From Oligoflexus sp. (GTDB lineage Bacteria > Bdellovibrionota_B > Oligoflexia > Oligoflexales > Oligoflexaceae), in contig NZ_DASTAT010000068.1 of assembly GCF_035712445.1 (NCBI RefSeq), positions 62,001 to 126,000 on the forward strand: 64,000 nt of DNA, read 5' to 3'. The position numbers were made by a program, and so were the translations under genes. The notes beneath the pieces were generated by a model. That model was given only the letters and a program-made list of their open reading frames with translations, did no database searches and had not been told where the DNA came from. Below are positions 53,648 to 63,187 of this stretch, piece by piece (the first letter of the stretch is position 1; every line of letters begins with the position of its first letter).

Positions 53648-54183
53648 ACCGTCGAGGCCTGCGGGCCTTTTTCGCCCATTTCCTCATGAAAGCGGACCAT
53701 CGCTCCCACCTCCAGGTGATCGAAATCACCGGAAACCAAAGCGTTGGCGTCAAAGAAAATCTCGCGCTCGTCGGCTGTTTGTATAAAACCATACTGTTCA
53801 TAACTCAGAATTCGACTGATCTGCCCCAGGCCCAACGGCTGCTCATGAATTTTCACATCGCCCCGCAGCCTGCGCCCATAATCCTGAAGCTGACGCTGCA
53901 TGGCTTGAAAGGCATCACGAAGAGCCACGTAAACATCCTCATGGGAATGTTTATCATGCGGCTCATGGGCCACGACCAGCCTTTTGCGGGGCACGTTCAC
54001 CTCGATGCGGACCTTGAACAGGTTTCCTTTCTGATGGCGGTGATGCGATTGACAAACCACGACCCGGGCATCGGTGATGCGCGGGAATAATTTGTCGAGA
54101 TGATCAATGTGGGACCAGATTCTATCCGTCACCTCATCGGAGGCGGGAAGACCATCAAATTCAATCTGCACTGGACTTTGCAT
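53626..54183 (-). CDS. HPF/RaiA-type ribosome factor fused to a cold-shock domain
   Basis: 185 aa. N-terminal ribosome-hibernation-type domain (about 1-105) with VQIEFDGLPASDEVTDRI, VVVCQSHHRHQKGNLF, KVRIEVNVPRKRL, and DVYVALRDAFQAMQRQL. C-terminal region (about 118-180) reads like a cold-shock OB domain: GQISRILSYEQYGFIQT, IFFDANALV, VGAMVRFHEE. It probably binds the ribosome in stationary or cold-stressed cells with the extra domain contacting RNA. GGAG lies 5 nt before ATG 54183. A hairpin lies in the leader (54255-54296). Confidence 0.82.
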   Translation of the reverse strand: MQSPVQIEFDGLPASDEVTDRIWSHIDHLDKLFPRITDARVVVCQSHHRHQKGNLFKVRIEVNVPRKRLVVAHEPHDKHSHEDVYVALRDAFQAMQRQLQDYGRRLRGDVKIHEQPLGLGQISRILSYEQYGFIQTADEREIFFDANALVSGDFDHLEVGAMVRFHEEMGEKGPQASTVYVTSTS

Positions 54184-54254
54184 AAAAACTCCAAATGGAT
54201 CGCACAGATGATGGCAGACAAGGAAGCTACAGATTTCATAGCATCCTTTTCAAA

Positions 54255-54296
54255 CGAAAACATCATAAGACCTTTTTCTGGTCCTCTGATGTTTCG
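54255..54296 (-). other. Leader hairpin upstream of the HPF-cold-shock gene
   Basis: CGAAA(A)CATCA (54255-54265) pairs with TGATGTTTCG (54287-54296), with an inner AGACC...GGTC(C)T pair. It lies between the stop of the upstream gene (54327) and the HPF start (54183), so it could end the upstream message or form part of the HPF leader. Confidence 0.45.
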
Positions 54297-54326
54297 CAGT
54301 ATCTCTCAGATTTTACGGATACGGAA

Positions 54327-55631
54327 TTATTTCGACTGCTCAAGCTGCTGAAAGCCGTCATCAACGGGTATGATTTGCTTTTCCGGCTGCTTTTCCTCGT
54401 CTTTCAGGAAATAGACTTCCTCGACATTCACTTCGTCTTTCAGCTCTTCGACTTTCAAATCCTGCACCTTGCCATTGGCCGGAGTTCCGGTCGGCGCTGG
54501 AGTCGGCTCGGCCGGAGCCACATCCGCACCCGTCGCCACCTTCTGGAAGAGGGCTTTGGCGGATTCAGAAAGGGGCTGGGCCGCAAGCTCCTGGTTGATC
54601 CAGCCATTGACCTTGGCATTGGGATCATAGGTCGCGGCCACGAGGTAAAGCTCATTGATGGAATCGCGGCGGTTGACCAGATTCTCCAGAATCACGCGGC
54701 GCGTGCCAGCGTCGACGATGCGTATGGCCTGCCTCATGATATAGAGTTCGCCGGGCGAGACCTCTTTACGGAAGCGTCGAAAATAATTTTGGATGAGAGC
54801 CCGCCGGGTCGAGCCTATGCCCATCTCCACACTATCGATGTCGACGGCTTCGCCGGCTTCCGCCAAGGCGATCAGGGCCTCCATGCGCGTCCAGAATTTA
54901 GGCTGGGCGAGAGCATCGTTCAGAAGAAGCTGCGATCCCTTCAGGCGGGCTGCACGCATATCTATGACAGTTTTATAACGCTGCCATACAAAGGGATGCG
55001 CAAGACCCTGGCGCCATCGTTCCTCCTGAGCGGGCGTCAACACTGCACCTTCGACTCCCAACGTGGCGTCGAGTGGGTTTGGCAACGACCAGTAGGGATT
55101 CACCAGATCCGCTTGGGATGGAGGGGCTGCCGGAGGGGGAGCAACGGCTGCGGGCTGTGCGGCCGGGGCAGCAGGCTGCGGACTCGCCATGGTCGGAGCT
55201 GTTTCCGGCCCCATGTCGTCAGCAGGTACCTCCGGCGCGGGCTCCGATGATGAACCGAACTGACTCAAAATCTGCGAGATCGGACTTTCTGTTCCATCAC
55301 CACTCGTCAAATAAAGGGCCGCGGCAAGTGCGAGCACTAAACCGCCAAGTATGATATAGTTCCGCGTGTTATTGGAATTATCGAATTTTCCAAATATCTC
55401 GGTCATCCGCGTGATGGATGTCCCAAAAGACGATCCAGTCGCGGACGAACTCAGAGGCTGGGCGTCGGTCGCCTGTCCCAGGTCACTGGCCGCCGATGTG
55501 GAGGTTTGGAACTGATCGCCGCCTCCATACTGCGGATTATACATAACATTCGCGGGCTTAGGCGCTTCCTTGGCCTGGCCTTGAAGGCCCCCGATATCAT
55601 CCAGACTGATGGTTTTGATCGCTTCACTCAT
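54327..55631 (-). CDS. Single-span membrane protein with a Pro/Ala-rich linker, unknown function
   Basis: 434 aa. A cytoplasmic N terminus (about 90 residues), one membrane span (NYIILGGLVLALAAALYLT, about 91-109), a Pro/Ala-rich linker (about 125-180), then a helical, probably HEAT-like, periplasmic or extracytoplasmic domain. GAGGG lies 5 nt before ATG 55631. It sits between the HPF-like gene and the fusA promoter. No family recognised. Confidence 0.62.
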   Translation of the reverse strand: MSEAIKTISLDDIGGLQGQAKEAPKPANVMYNPQYGGGDQFQTSTSAASDLGQATDAQPLSSSATGSSFGTSITRMTEIFGKFDNSNNTRNYIILGGLVLALAAALYLTSGDGTESPISQILSQFGSSSEPAPEVPADDMGPETAPTMASPQPAAPAAQPAAVAPPPAAPPSQADLVNPYWSLPNPLDATLGVEGAVLTPAQEERWRQGLAHPFVWQRYKTVIDMRAARLKGSQLLLNDALAQPKFWTRMEALIALAEAGEAVDIDSVEMGIGSTRRALIQNYFRRFRKEVSPGELYIMRQAIRIVDAGTRRVILENLVNRRDSINELYLVAATYDPNAKVNGWINQELAAQPLSESAKALFQKVATGADVAPAEPTPAPTGTPANGKVQDLKVEELKDEVNVEEVYFLKDEEKQPEKQIIPVDDGFQQLEQSK

Positions 55632-55917
55632 TTGGCACCCTCTTGGTCCCTGGATCTTCTTTCTTCATCGTCAGAGTTCCAGGAAAACTTGAATGAGGGG
55701 GCTGGGTATGCGGCGGAATTTCCCGGATATTTTCTGTATGCGGGCCGTCATAAGGAGCGTCAGTGGGACGGGATAGGGGAAGTTTTGATTGTTATTCGCG
55801 CTGGAATTGCGTATAAACTTCGCTTGAATTTTGAGGATTTTGTGTTACTTAAACATCCTCCCATGCGCTTATAAGCATGTTGTTACAATCTCTTATTACC
55901 GCAAAGGTTTGCAGCCC
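55632..55917. other. 286-nt divergent region before fusA
   Basis: It separates the bitopic protein gene (minus strand) from fusA and contains the fusA promoter at 55789-55817. Open frames here have no support as genes. Confidence 0.45.
55789..55817 (+). promoter_or_regulatory. Promoter for fusA
   Basis: TTGTTA (55789-55794), a 17-nt spacer and TATAAA (55812-55817). The leader to ATG 55918 is about 95 nt. Confidence 0.6.
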
Positions 55918-58023
55918 ATGAAACTCGAGAAGCTCAGGAACATTGGTATCTCGGCACACATCGACTCCGGTAAAACCACTTTGTCCGAGCGTATCCTTTA
56001 TTACGCCGGTAAGATCCATAAGATTGAAGACGTTAAGGGCGGTGGTGACGGCGCGACCATGGACCACATGGAACTGGAAAAAGAACGCGGTATCACAATT
56101 ACGTCGGCATCGACCACGGTCTATTGGAAAGACCATATGGTCAACTTGATCGATACCCCGGGTCACGTGGACTTTACAGTGGAAGTGGAACGCTCGCTGC
56201 GCGTTCTCGATGGTGCTGTCCTTGTTCTTTGCGGTGTTGCTGGTGTTCAGTCGCAGTCGATCACTGTTGATCGCCAGATGAAGCGTTACAACGTTCCGGC
56301 CTTGGCCTTTATCAATAAACTCGACCGCGCCGGTGGCAACCCATTCAAGGTCACCACCGCTCTGCGCGAAAAATTGGGCCACAACGCTGTCCTGATGCAG
56401 CACCCTATCGGCGCTGAATCCAATTTCCAAGGCGTCGTGGATCTGATCACGCGCAAAGCCATCTATAACGACGGCGAAAAGGGCGACGTCATCCGCGTGG
56501 AAGACTGCCCAGCCGAATTGAAAGATAGCGTCGAAAAACTGCGCGCGGAAATGCTCGACAAAATTTCGATATTTAACGATGAAATGACGGAAATGCTTCT
56601 GGATGAAAAAGAAATCCCGGAAGACATGATTCACGCCACGATCAAGAAAGCCGTTCACGCCAAGGAACTGACTCCAGTCTTCATGGGGACTGCTTTCAAG
56701 AACAAAGGCGTGCAGACCCTTCTGGATGCCGTTCTCCGCTACCTGCCATCCCCGCTGGATCGCAAGTACTACGGTAACGACAACACCAAAGGCGAGAAGA
56801 TCGAAGTCGTTCCCGATCCGAAAAAACCTCTCTGCGCGATGGCGTTCAAGATCACGGACGAAAACTTCGGCCAGTTGACTTATACCCGTATCTATCAGGG
56901 TACTTTGAAGAAGGGCGAGAGCTACTTCAACCCACGTATGGGCAAGACCCAGCGCGTGGGCCGTCTTGTGCGTATGCATGCGAACGATCGCGAAGACGTG
57001 AACATGGCTGAAGCCGGCGATATCATCGCTATGGTCGGTGTGGAGTGCGCGTCCGGTGATACTTACTGTGACGAAGGCATCAACGTCACCATGGAAAGCA
57101 TGTTCGTTCCCGAGCCCGTGATCGAACTCGCCATCAAGCCTGCCAAGCAGGAAGATCTGGTGAAGATGTCGAAAGCTCTGAACCGCTTCATGAAAGAAGA
57201 TCCGACCTTCCGCGTGAGCGTGGATAAGGAATCGAACGAAACCCGTATCGCAGGTATGGGCGAGCTTCACCTTGAAATCTACGTCGAGCGTATGAAGCGT
57301 GAATATAAGGCGAACGTGATCGTCGGTCAGCCGAAGGTTAACTACCGTGAAGCTCCGACTCAAAAAGCCGACTTCGATTACAAACATAAGAAGCAGACCG
57401 GTGGTTCGGGTCAGTACGGTCACGTTGTGGGAACCCTGCACGTGAACGAAGCTCCGAAGTCCGAGGATGATTCGCATGAATTCCTGAACGCCACCGTCGG
57501 TGGTTCGATTCCCAAGGAATTCATCCCAGGCGTTGAAAAAGGTTACCGCGAAGTTCTGGACAAAGGTCCTTTGGCCGGCTTCAAAGTGATCAACACCAAG
57601 TTCGAATTGAAAGAGGGTACCTATCACCCCGTCGACTCTTCCGAGATGGCGTTCAAGATCGCAGCGCGTCAGGCGTTCAAGCAGGCGTTCCTGGAATCGA
57701 AGCCTGTGATCCTCGAGCCTATCATGAAGGTCGAAGCGGAAACCCCGATGGAATTCCAAGGTACCGTGCAGGGTGACCTTTCGTCCCGCCGCGGTATGCT
57801 CCTCGGTTCGGATATGCGCGACGAATACGCCGTTATCCTCGCCGAAGTTCCGCTGGGAGAGATGTTCGGTTATTCGACTGACCTTCGCTCGAAGACTCAA
57901 GGTAAAGCGACCTTCTCCATGGAATTCGCTTGCTACCGTCCAGTTCCTTCCTCGATCCAGGAGCAACTGGTCAAGAAGTTCCGCGAAGAGCAGGCTAAAG
58001 GTGGCAAAAAAGACGACGAATAA
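55918..58023 (+). CDS. fusA: Elongation factor G, mitochondrial/spirochaete-like branch
   Basis: GTPase that moves tRNA and mRNA through the ribosome. 701 aa. G1 [13 protein letters not shown]3 DTPGHVDF, G4 INKLDRAGG, then domain II, and the C-terminal domains III-V with [22 protein letters not shown] and HKIEDVKGG in the switch region resemble mitochondrial EFG1 and the spd-type EFG of spirochaetes and delta-like bacteria, not the main EF-G of E. coli (HVDAGKTT). It is not next to rpsL, rpsG or tuf. ATG 55918 has AAAGG 10 nt upstream; the extra residues from 55831 are not supported. Confidence 0.9.
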   Translation: MKLEKLRNIGISAHIDSGKTTLSERILYYAGKIHKIEDVKGGGDGATMDHMELEKERGITITSASTTVYWKDHMVNLIDTPGHVDFTVEVERSLRVLDGAVLVLCGVAGVQSQSITVDRQMKRYNVPALAFINKLDRAGGNPFKVTTALREKLGHNAVLMQHPIGAESNFQGVVDLITRKAIYNDGEKGDVIRVEDCPAELKDSVEKLRAEMLDKISIFNDEMTEMLLDEKEIPEDMIHATIKKAVHAKELTPVFMGTAFKNKGVQTLLDAVLRYLPSPLDRKYYGNDNTKGEKIEVVPDPKKPLCAMAFKITDENFGQLTYTRIYQGTLKKGESYFNPRMGKTQRVGRLVRMHANDREDVNMAEAGDIIAMVGVECASGDTYCDEGINVTMESMFVPEPVIELAIKPAKQEDLVKMSKALNRFMKEDPTFRVSVDKESNETRIAGMGELHLEIYVERMKREYKANVIVGQPKVNYREAPTQKADFDYKHKKQTGGSGQYGHVVGTLHVNEAPKSEDDSHEFLNATVGGSIPKEFIPGVEKGYREVLDKGPLAGFKVINTKFELKEGTYHPVDSSEMAFKIAARQAFKQAFLESKPVILEPIMKVEAETPMEFQGTVQGDLSSRRGMLLGSDMRDEYAVILAEVPLGEMFGYSTDLRSKTQGKATFSMEFACYRPVPSSIQEQLVKKFREEQAKGGKKDDE

Positions 58024-58048
58024 TCGTCTTAAGCAACATGCTGTTATC

Positions 58049-58078
58049 AGGGGCTCCGCAAGGGGCCCTTTTCATTTT
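58049..58078 (+). terminator. Terminator after fusA with a GNRA tetraloop
   Basis: AGGGGCTCC (58049-58057) pairs with GGGGCCCTT (58062-58070, two G-U pairs) around a GCAA loop, followed by TTCATTTT. 26 nt after the stop. Confidence 0.75.
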
Positions 58079-58158
58079 CACCAAAGCGCCGAAACCCTCG
58101 CATCATTCAGCTCCGTAAGAATCTGCCGATACCTAAGCATCGCGCAGGAGGCGCTCTT

Positions 58159-58338
58159 ATGGAAAAGAAACCAAAGCAAACTCGTTTACGTCTGGTGACG
58201 ACGGACGAGACGAAAACTGAACCGACGATCAAAGACGAGCTACAGGAAAACGCACAGCCGCGCAGTAAATTCGCGCAGCAGATGAACAGTTTTGCTGATG
58301 ATCTTGATCGAATGATTGAATCTATTCTGCGATCTTAA
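58159..58338 (+). CDS. Orphan small protein (59 aa)
   Basis: Starts ATG 58159 with a perfect AGGAGG (58146-58151) 7 nt upstream, ends TAA 58336-58338. Sequence is basic at the start (MEKKPKQTRLRLV), acidic and helical in the second half (MNSFADDLDRMIESILRS), so a short two-part protein, perhaps partner-binding. Stands alone between fusA's terminator and the solute-binding gene. No family recognised; the ribosome site is the main evidence. Confidence 0.65.
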   Translation: MEKKPKQTRLRLVTTDETKTEPTIKDELQENAQPRSKFAQQMNSFADDLDRMIESILRS

Positions 58339-58374
58339 GACCGCGGAGCGGAGGCCTGGCTTCGTTTTCCGCTG

Positions 58375-58390
58375 GTTAAGATTTCTTAAC
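58375..58390. repeat. Inverted repeat between the 59-aa gene and the solute-binding-like gene
   Basis: GTTAAGA (58375-58381) and TCTTAAC (58384-58390) separated by TT. May be a regulator site or a weak terminator. Confidence 0.4.
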
Positions 58391-58476
58391 TCCATTTCTA
58401 CATGGAATTATCCAACCTTTTCCTCTGATTTTTCACTGCTCCTTCCGCTTGCTATCACGAAATCTTATACTGACAA

Positions 58477-59244
58477 GTGAGCACGTGCGAAACGCTCCTA
58501 TCATCAACGTTGGAGTTTCCCATTTATCCCAGGCTTCACAGCGCGATCAAAAAGCTGCTCCTTATCAGTATCCTGGCCAGTACCTCTGCAGCTCAGGCTG
58601 TGCAAGGTCCCAGAACGCTGACCATAGGTTCGCCTATGAACAGTCCTCCCTTTGTTTATGAAGGGGAAGGACACGGTATTGAAATGGATCTGGTGGGCAC
58701 GATCATCAAAAAGATGGGCTATGGAATTGCGTGGCGTCATCTGCCGCCCAAACGCATCCGGCATCAGGTCGCCCAGGGTGAAATCCATATGGGAATAAGG
58801 TCGCGGGCTCAGGCGGGGGACAAGCTCTACTATAGTAAACCCTACATTCATTTTCAGAACGTCGCGATCGCGATCGATCCCAAGGTTCAGGTCACGTCCA
58901 TCCAGGATCTTTCCAAGTTCAACGTGGTCGCCTTTCAAAATGCCCGCGAAGTCCTGGGGAGCGATTACGCCAAATCTGTCGCAAAATGCGCCGTCTACAT
59001 GGAAATGCCGAATCAGATGAAGCAGATCGAAACCCTGTTCCGCCGCCGTTCCCAGGTCATTGTTTTGGAGAAACAGATTTTCCAGCACTTCCGTCCGCAG
59101 TTCGATCAAAAAAGCGAAGTGAAATTTTTTGAAATCTTTCCCGCCACGCCCTATTCCGCGGTCTTTGCCGATAAAAATTTGCGCGATGAATTCGATAAGA
59201 CCCTGCAGGCCCATCTTTCAAGCGTTGGGACGAAAAAGAATTAA
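58477..59244 (+). CDS. Periplasmic solute-binding-like protein (amino-acid type SBP)
   Basis: 255 aa. After a signal peptide (about 20-41: hydrophobic LLLISILASTSAAQA) the body follows the SBP_bac_3 plan: RTLTIGSPMNSPPFVYEGEG, GIEMDLVGTIIKKMG, and a late EIFPATPYSAVFA. It has no permease or ATPase genes nearby, so it may be a sensor or an orphan. The start is uncertain: GTG 58477 has no ribosome site and TATACT (58466-58471) just upstream would place a transcript start at about the same place, so a later TTG may be used. The stop overlaps the next gene's stop by 4 nt (convergent). Confidence 0.72.
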   Translation: MSTCETLLSSTLEFPIYPRLHSAIKKLLLISILASTSAAQAVQGPRTLTIGSPMNSPPFVYEGEGHGIEMDLVGTIIKKMGYGIAWRHLPPKRIRHQVAQGEIHMGIRSRAQAGDKLYYSKPYIHFQNVAIAIDPKVQVTSIQDLSKFNVVAFQNAREVLGSDYAKSVAKCAVYMEMPNQMKQIETLFRRRSQVIVLEKQIFQHFRPQFDQKSEVKFFEIFPATPYSAVFADKNLRDEFDKTLQAHLSSVGTKKN

Positions 59245-60092
59245 GGCGCGCGGGTCAGGCAGGATACTGTGCGATTCTGCGTGTTGAACTTTACCGTACC
59301 GACGATTTCACGGCTGCTGCTCTGCACCAACCAGGATCCGTCCGGGCCAGGCTCAAGGCTGAAGGCGGACAGATTGCAAAGCCGCTCCGCCAGAACCCGG
59401 CGAATGTCGGATCGCAAAGCGCTGCCTTCCCAGGCTCCATAGACCGCAAATTCCGGCTGGCTACAGGGCAAGGGGCTATCCACGGCACAGGTAAACGACG
59501 TGCGGGTTTTTTCGGGAATGGGAAGGATGGCCGTGAAGGTGGTCACGACCTGATTCATGGCGTCAAGGCTGATACAGGCGCCCGAGCAGTCATGATCCGA
59601 GGCGGCACATTCCGCGTCGCTCGCTCCAAAGCGATGCTCCTGACCGGAACGATCGACGAGAATCAGAAAACGTCCACCATAACCACCATCCACAGCTCCA
59701 TAGGGATTGCAGCGCGGCACCTGGCGCACGCGAGCATCGCCGAGGCGAGCCAGAAATTCCTCCTGGACCCTGGCTGGCAAGGCGCTGGTATTTTGAATGA
59801 GGATCGGTTCGTTGGGAGTGAAGGGCACAGGATCAAAGCGCCGCTCGACCTCAAGTCCCGAGGATTGAAGGTCAAGTCGGAAGGTCAGGGTATCGGTGAT
59901 GACAAAGCCGTCTTCGAAGAGTTCAAGCAGCCGTAGACTTTTGCTGTGCTTGAGAACGGGCCGCAGATCGGTAGCCCTGGCATCCAGGCCGGATGGATCC
60001 CATTCCTCAGGAACGGAAGGGCCGCGTCGATGCTTGCAGGACGTAAGGGAGCCAAGGCTCAGAGCCAGAGTCACGAGTGCCGCTCGTTTCAC
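59241..60092 (-). CDS. Lipoprotein of unknown function
   Basis: 283 aa. Signal peptide with a lipobox LTSC, mature part rich in Cys (about 10 residues in the second half, likely disulfides) and no recognised family. GTG 60092 is chosen because it overlaps the stop of the upstream gene in the form GTGA, a typical coupling; a longer TTG start adds residues that belong to that gene. Last gene of a four-gene operon running 62999 to 59241. Confidence 0.65.
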   Translation of the reverse strand: MKRAALVTLALSLGSLTSCKHRRGPSVPEEWDPSGLDARATDLRPVLKHSKSLRLLELFEDGFVITDTLTFRLDLQSSGLEVERRFDPVPFTPNEPILIQNTSALPARVQEEFLARLGDARVRQVPRCNPYGAVDGGYGGRFLILVDRSGQEHRFGASDAECAASDHDCSGACISLDAMNQVVTTFTAILPIPEKTRTSFTCAVDSPLPCSQPEFAVYGAWEGSALRSDIRRVLAERLCNLSAFSLEPGPDGSWLVQSSSREIVGTVKFNTQNRTVSCLTRAP

Positions 60093-60745
60093 CCATTCAC
60101 GGTTTGCGCGCGACGCTCCCAATTCCGATCCGCCTGTGTCTCATAGATGTTTTTCTGAAGACTGGACAGTTCATGCGCGAGTTCCAGGGTGGGCTGCTCC
60201 AGCTGCTGCAGCAGAACCCGGGCCATACCCTTCCAATCGGAATTCGATTCCGCCACCTGGATGGCTCGATGCGATTTCTCTATGGTCTCCCGCATGGAAT
60301 TGACGTTGGTGATATCAATGCGGCGATCGATCAGGATCAGAATGTGATCCAGGAGTTCGATCGTCAGCCGCACATCCTCGATCACAGCACGCGCTTCCGC
60401 ACTCAGACGCGGGCCCTTGTATTCCCAAAGGTGGACCGCGACCGGCTTCAGATTCCGGCCGATGGCTGTGCTCAGATTCCGCAGGGCATCTATGGTCTGG
60501 ATGCAGATTTCCATCGGCGAATCTATTTTGCAGCGCATATCGGATTCCGGCGTCAGCGGCAAGGCCGGTACGCGCAGGACATCGTCATGGCCAAGGTCAA
60601 TGTCACGACCATCCAGCGTAATCCGCGTGATGGTGTGATCAGGCCGGACCAGATGCTGCTCTATCCACGCAACGGCGTCCGACAGATTTTGAATCGGGAC
60701 CGGTACCGGGATCTTTTTGCCGTTGATCAGCAGCTTTTTAAGCAT
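60089..60745 (-). CDS. Cytoplasmic protein of unknown function, operon partner of the GT-TPR gene
   Basis: 218 aa, no signal peptide. N-terminal part (LLINGKKIPVPVPIQNLSDA) looks like a small beta domain, followed by long helices (IETIDALRNL-like, then IEDVRLTIELLDHILILID). Not recognised. ATG 60745 lies 7 nt after the GT-TPR stop and its stop overlaps the lipoprotein start, so it is part of one operon. Confidence 0.65.
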   Translation of the reverse strand: MLKKLLINGKKIPVPVPIQNLSDAVAWIEQHLVRPDHTITRITLDGRDIDLGHDDVLRVPALPLTPESDMRCKIDSPMEICIQTIDALRNLSTAIGRNLKPVAVHLWEYKGPRLSAEARAVIEDVRLTIELLDHILILIDRRIDITNVNSMRETIEKSHRAIQVAESNSDWKGMARVLLQQLEQPTLELAHELSSLQKNIYETQADRNWERRAQTVNG

Positions 60746-60752
60746 AAGACTC

Positions 60753-62609
60753 TCAACCGTTGGATGTCGTCAGCTTAGTTTTTTGCTGTTCGAATTCCGT
60801 GCTCGCCTGTTTGGCAAGGGCAGCGGCGCGCTTGTCGCGAGGATCCGCGTCCAGGATCTGCTTCATGAGGCCCAGGCACTCGCTGTAGCGGCCCATTTTG
60901 AAGATGATGCCGCCGAGCGTATAGATGAAGTTGTAATCGTTGGGATGAATCTGCAGGTAGCGGCGGATGGCTTTTTCAGCCTCCCCATATGATTCGCTCT
61001 CATGCGAGATACGAACCAGCGAGTAAAGCGCTGCGGTATTCTCGGGATTGATCGAAAGGGCCTTCACGATCCAGCGGCTGGCTTCGCGCAGCTCGTTCAT
61101 ACCCTGGAATGCGAGTCCAAGGCCGAGGTTCGCCATTTCATCATCAGGAGCAAGGCTGACCGCTTTCTGGAAGTGAAGGACGGCGATGTCGTTGCTGTTC
61201 TTCATCAGACCGACCGTGCCGAGTCCCACGTAGACCCGCGGGGAGTATGGATCGAGGTCGGCTCCATGCATGTAGGCGTCTTTCGCGCCATCAATATCAC
61301 CGAGCTTCGCGAAGCAATCCCCGATCAGGCGATAAAGGTTCGCGCGGTGATGAACCGGAACTTCGTCCATTTTGAAGACGGTTTCGATGGCATCGACGGC
61401 TTCGATATACTGCTTGCTTCTGACCTTGGCTTCGATTTCGAGGATGCGATGATCGAGGCTGCTCAGGTCTTCGCTCGTGGTCGGCTCGACGAAGCGGCTC
61501 AGAATGTCGAGCATGCTGGAGCGGACGCGTTCCGGGGTGAAGCGCTTGCTGGCTTCGCTCAGATTCTTTTGCACGATATCATGCACGATCGAAGGATTCG
61601 ACCGCATCTTATGGATGGCTTTGGCCAGGCTGATCGGGGACGACGCGCAGAAATCAACGCGATGCTTGCCGCAGTATTCTTCGATCAGGGCATGACGGGC
61701 CGCGATCACGGGAATACCCTGGGTCATGGCGCTGACGAGGCGATAGGGGTCGCCTTCCAGACGGTCACGCGAAGCGATCGGTGAAATATAGATCGCGTCG
61801 GTAGCTTGGTGGATGGCCCGGATGCTGTCGCGGCCCGGGGCATAGTAAAGCGTGCAGTTATCAATACCCATATTCACGAAGAGTTCGCGCAATTCGGTGG
61901 CATAGGAACCGACGCCGCAGAAGACGATACGGAGCTTCGATTTCAGACTGGGTTCGCGCATGATCAGAAGACGGGCGGCGCTGGCAAGATCGGCCAGTCC
62001 TTCTTCCCATTCCATCTGTCCGAGGTAGCTGATCATGAGGTCGCTCTCGGCGATTCCGAGGCTGGCGCGCGCCTTGGCACGACCGGCTGGGCTGCGATCC
62101 ACACGGGCTTCCACCCAGGTGCCCATTTCCATGATGCGATCGGCATGCACGCCTTCAAGTTCAAGGGTGCTGCGTGCGGCCTTGGATTGAACGAGGAAAC
62201 CATCGGCGCCGTTGGTGATTTCGGTGCGGATGGTCCGCATCTGATCCACATCATGCGCCGGGAAAGGCACGAGGTTATCAACCCAGACCAGAAGGCGGAA
62301 TTTATGCCTCCAGCGGGCTTTCAGGGCTTGGTAAGCGTAAAGGCCCAGGCGTTCCTTCACGATCACGATATCGAAGCTGCTCAGCACTTTTTCAAGGCTC
62401 GGCAGAAACGTAGGATTGTCATCATGGTCGCGCAGGACCACGCAGGTCAGATCCTGGAAGTACGAAGTCTGGGTCAGGTAACCGCAGATCGACTCCGAGC
62501 TGATGACCTGCACTTCGAAAGCGTCGGTCAAGAGGCGAAACTGATCAACCTCTTCGACGCTGGGCAAGCTACCCAGAACCAGGGCTACCTTTTTCTTCAA
62601 CTCACCCAT
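60753..62609 (-). CDS. GT4-like glycosyltransferase with C-terminal TPR repeats
   Basis: 618 aa. GT-B/GT4-like half (about 1-390: ISYLGQMEWEEGLADL, and VSAMTQGIPVIAARHALIEEY). The EX7E position reads EGDPYRLVS, so the second Glu is Ser; catalytic competence is uncertain. From about 400, at least five tetratricopeptide repeats (for example LGDIDGAKDAYMHGADLDPY, RVYVGLGTVGLMK) end the protein. GGAGG is 6 nt before ATG 62609. TPR plus GT fusions are common in flagellin- or surface-protein glycosylation systems; here the adjacent small helical protein would fit such a partner, but this is inference. Confidence 0.78.
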   Translation of the reverse strand: MGELKKKVALVLGSLPSVEEVDQFRLLTDAFEVQVISSESICGYLTQTSYFQDLTCVVLRDHDDNPTFLPSLEKVLSSFDIVIVKERLGLYAYQALKARWRHKFRLLVWVDNLVPFPAHDVDQMRTIRTEITNGADGFLVQSKAARSTLELEGVHADRIMEMGTWVEARVDRSPAGRAKARASLGIAESDLMISYLGQMEWEEGLADLASAARLLIMREPSLKSKLRIVFCGVGSYATELRELFVNMGIDNCTLYYAPGRDSIRAIHQATDAIYISPIASRDRLEGDPYRLVSAMTQGIPVIAARHALIEEYCGKHRVDFCASSPISLAKAIHKMRSNPSIVHDIVQKNLSEASKRFTPERVRSSMLDILSRFVEPTTSEDLSSLDHRILEIEAKVRSKQYIEAVDAIETVFKMDEVPVHHRANLYRLIGDCFAKLGDIDGAKDAYMHGADLDPYSPRVYVGLGTVGLMKNSNDIAVLHFQKAVSLAPDDEMANLGLGLAFQGMNELREASRWIVKALSINPENTAALYSLVRISHESESYGEAEKAIRRYLQIHPNDYNFIYTLGGIIFKMGRYSECLGLMKQILDADPRDKRAAALAKQASTEFEQQKTKLTTSNG

Positions 62610-62624
62610 CGAACGCCTCCGAAT

Positions 62625-62999
62625 CTATACCGATTTTTGAAAGCCTGCCTCTTCATGAACACCCGAATAAAACTTGCCGATCTTGGCTCGGTGCTGGCTG
62701 ATTTTCACGAGTTTCTCGCCCAAACGTTCCTTCGCTTTTTCGATCCCTTGCCTTAGGCTCTGCTCGACATTCTGCAGGTGCATACCCAGGCATTGCAATT
62801 CAGGATCGGCGAGGTAATCCGTGCGATGGACCCGAACCATATGGTCCGCGGCCCGGAAGTTATGGAAGGCGGCATTACGCCAACGCATGGCGGAATCGAA
62901 GCTGTTCCAATCTTCTGACACAAGGGCCGCAAGTGCCGCTTCCGATCGCGCCAGATAGATTTCCAGAATCTTCTTGATGCGGTGAAGTTCAGCTTCCAT
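62625..62999 (-). CDS. Small helical protein, first gene of the GT-TPR operon
   Basis: 124 aa, three to four long helices, no signal peptide. The all-helical charged profile (LHRIKKILEIYLARSEAAL, LRQGIEKAKERLGEK) resembles flagellar chaperones of the FliT/FlgN class in shape only. I chose ATG 62999 with TGAGG 5 nt upstream; ATG 63020 is an alternative. It ends 15 nt before the GT-TPR start, so it leads the operon. Confidence 0.55.
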   Translation of the reverse strand: MEAELHRIKKILEIYLARSEAALAALVSEDWNSFDSAMRWRNAAFHNFRAADHMVRVHRTDYLADPELQCLGMHLQNVEQSLRQGIEKAKERLGEKLVKISQHRAKIGKFYSGVHEEAGFQKSV

Positions 63000-63187
63000 G
63001 ACAGCCTCAATGCTCTGCATATCTTCATTGTATGGGACGCGGCTTTTCAGTGTCAATGCAGCTGGGATACCGGTTCCCCGCTAAACAAGGGGATAAACCA
63101 TTGCGAAGATTAATGTTTTCTCCCCGTCCTCATGCTCATGACCAAATTTACCGATAGGCCTCTAATGCATTCAGACGAGGTCAGGTC

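Noticed and set aside
55849..57966. Long (705-codon) open frame on the strand opposite fusA
   Set aside because: It mirrors the codon pattern of fusA, has no ribosome site and no recognisable motif.
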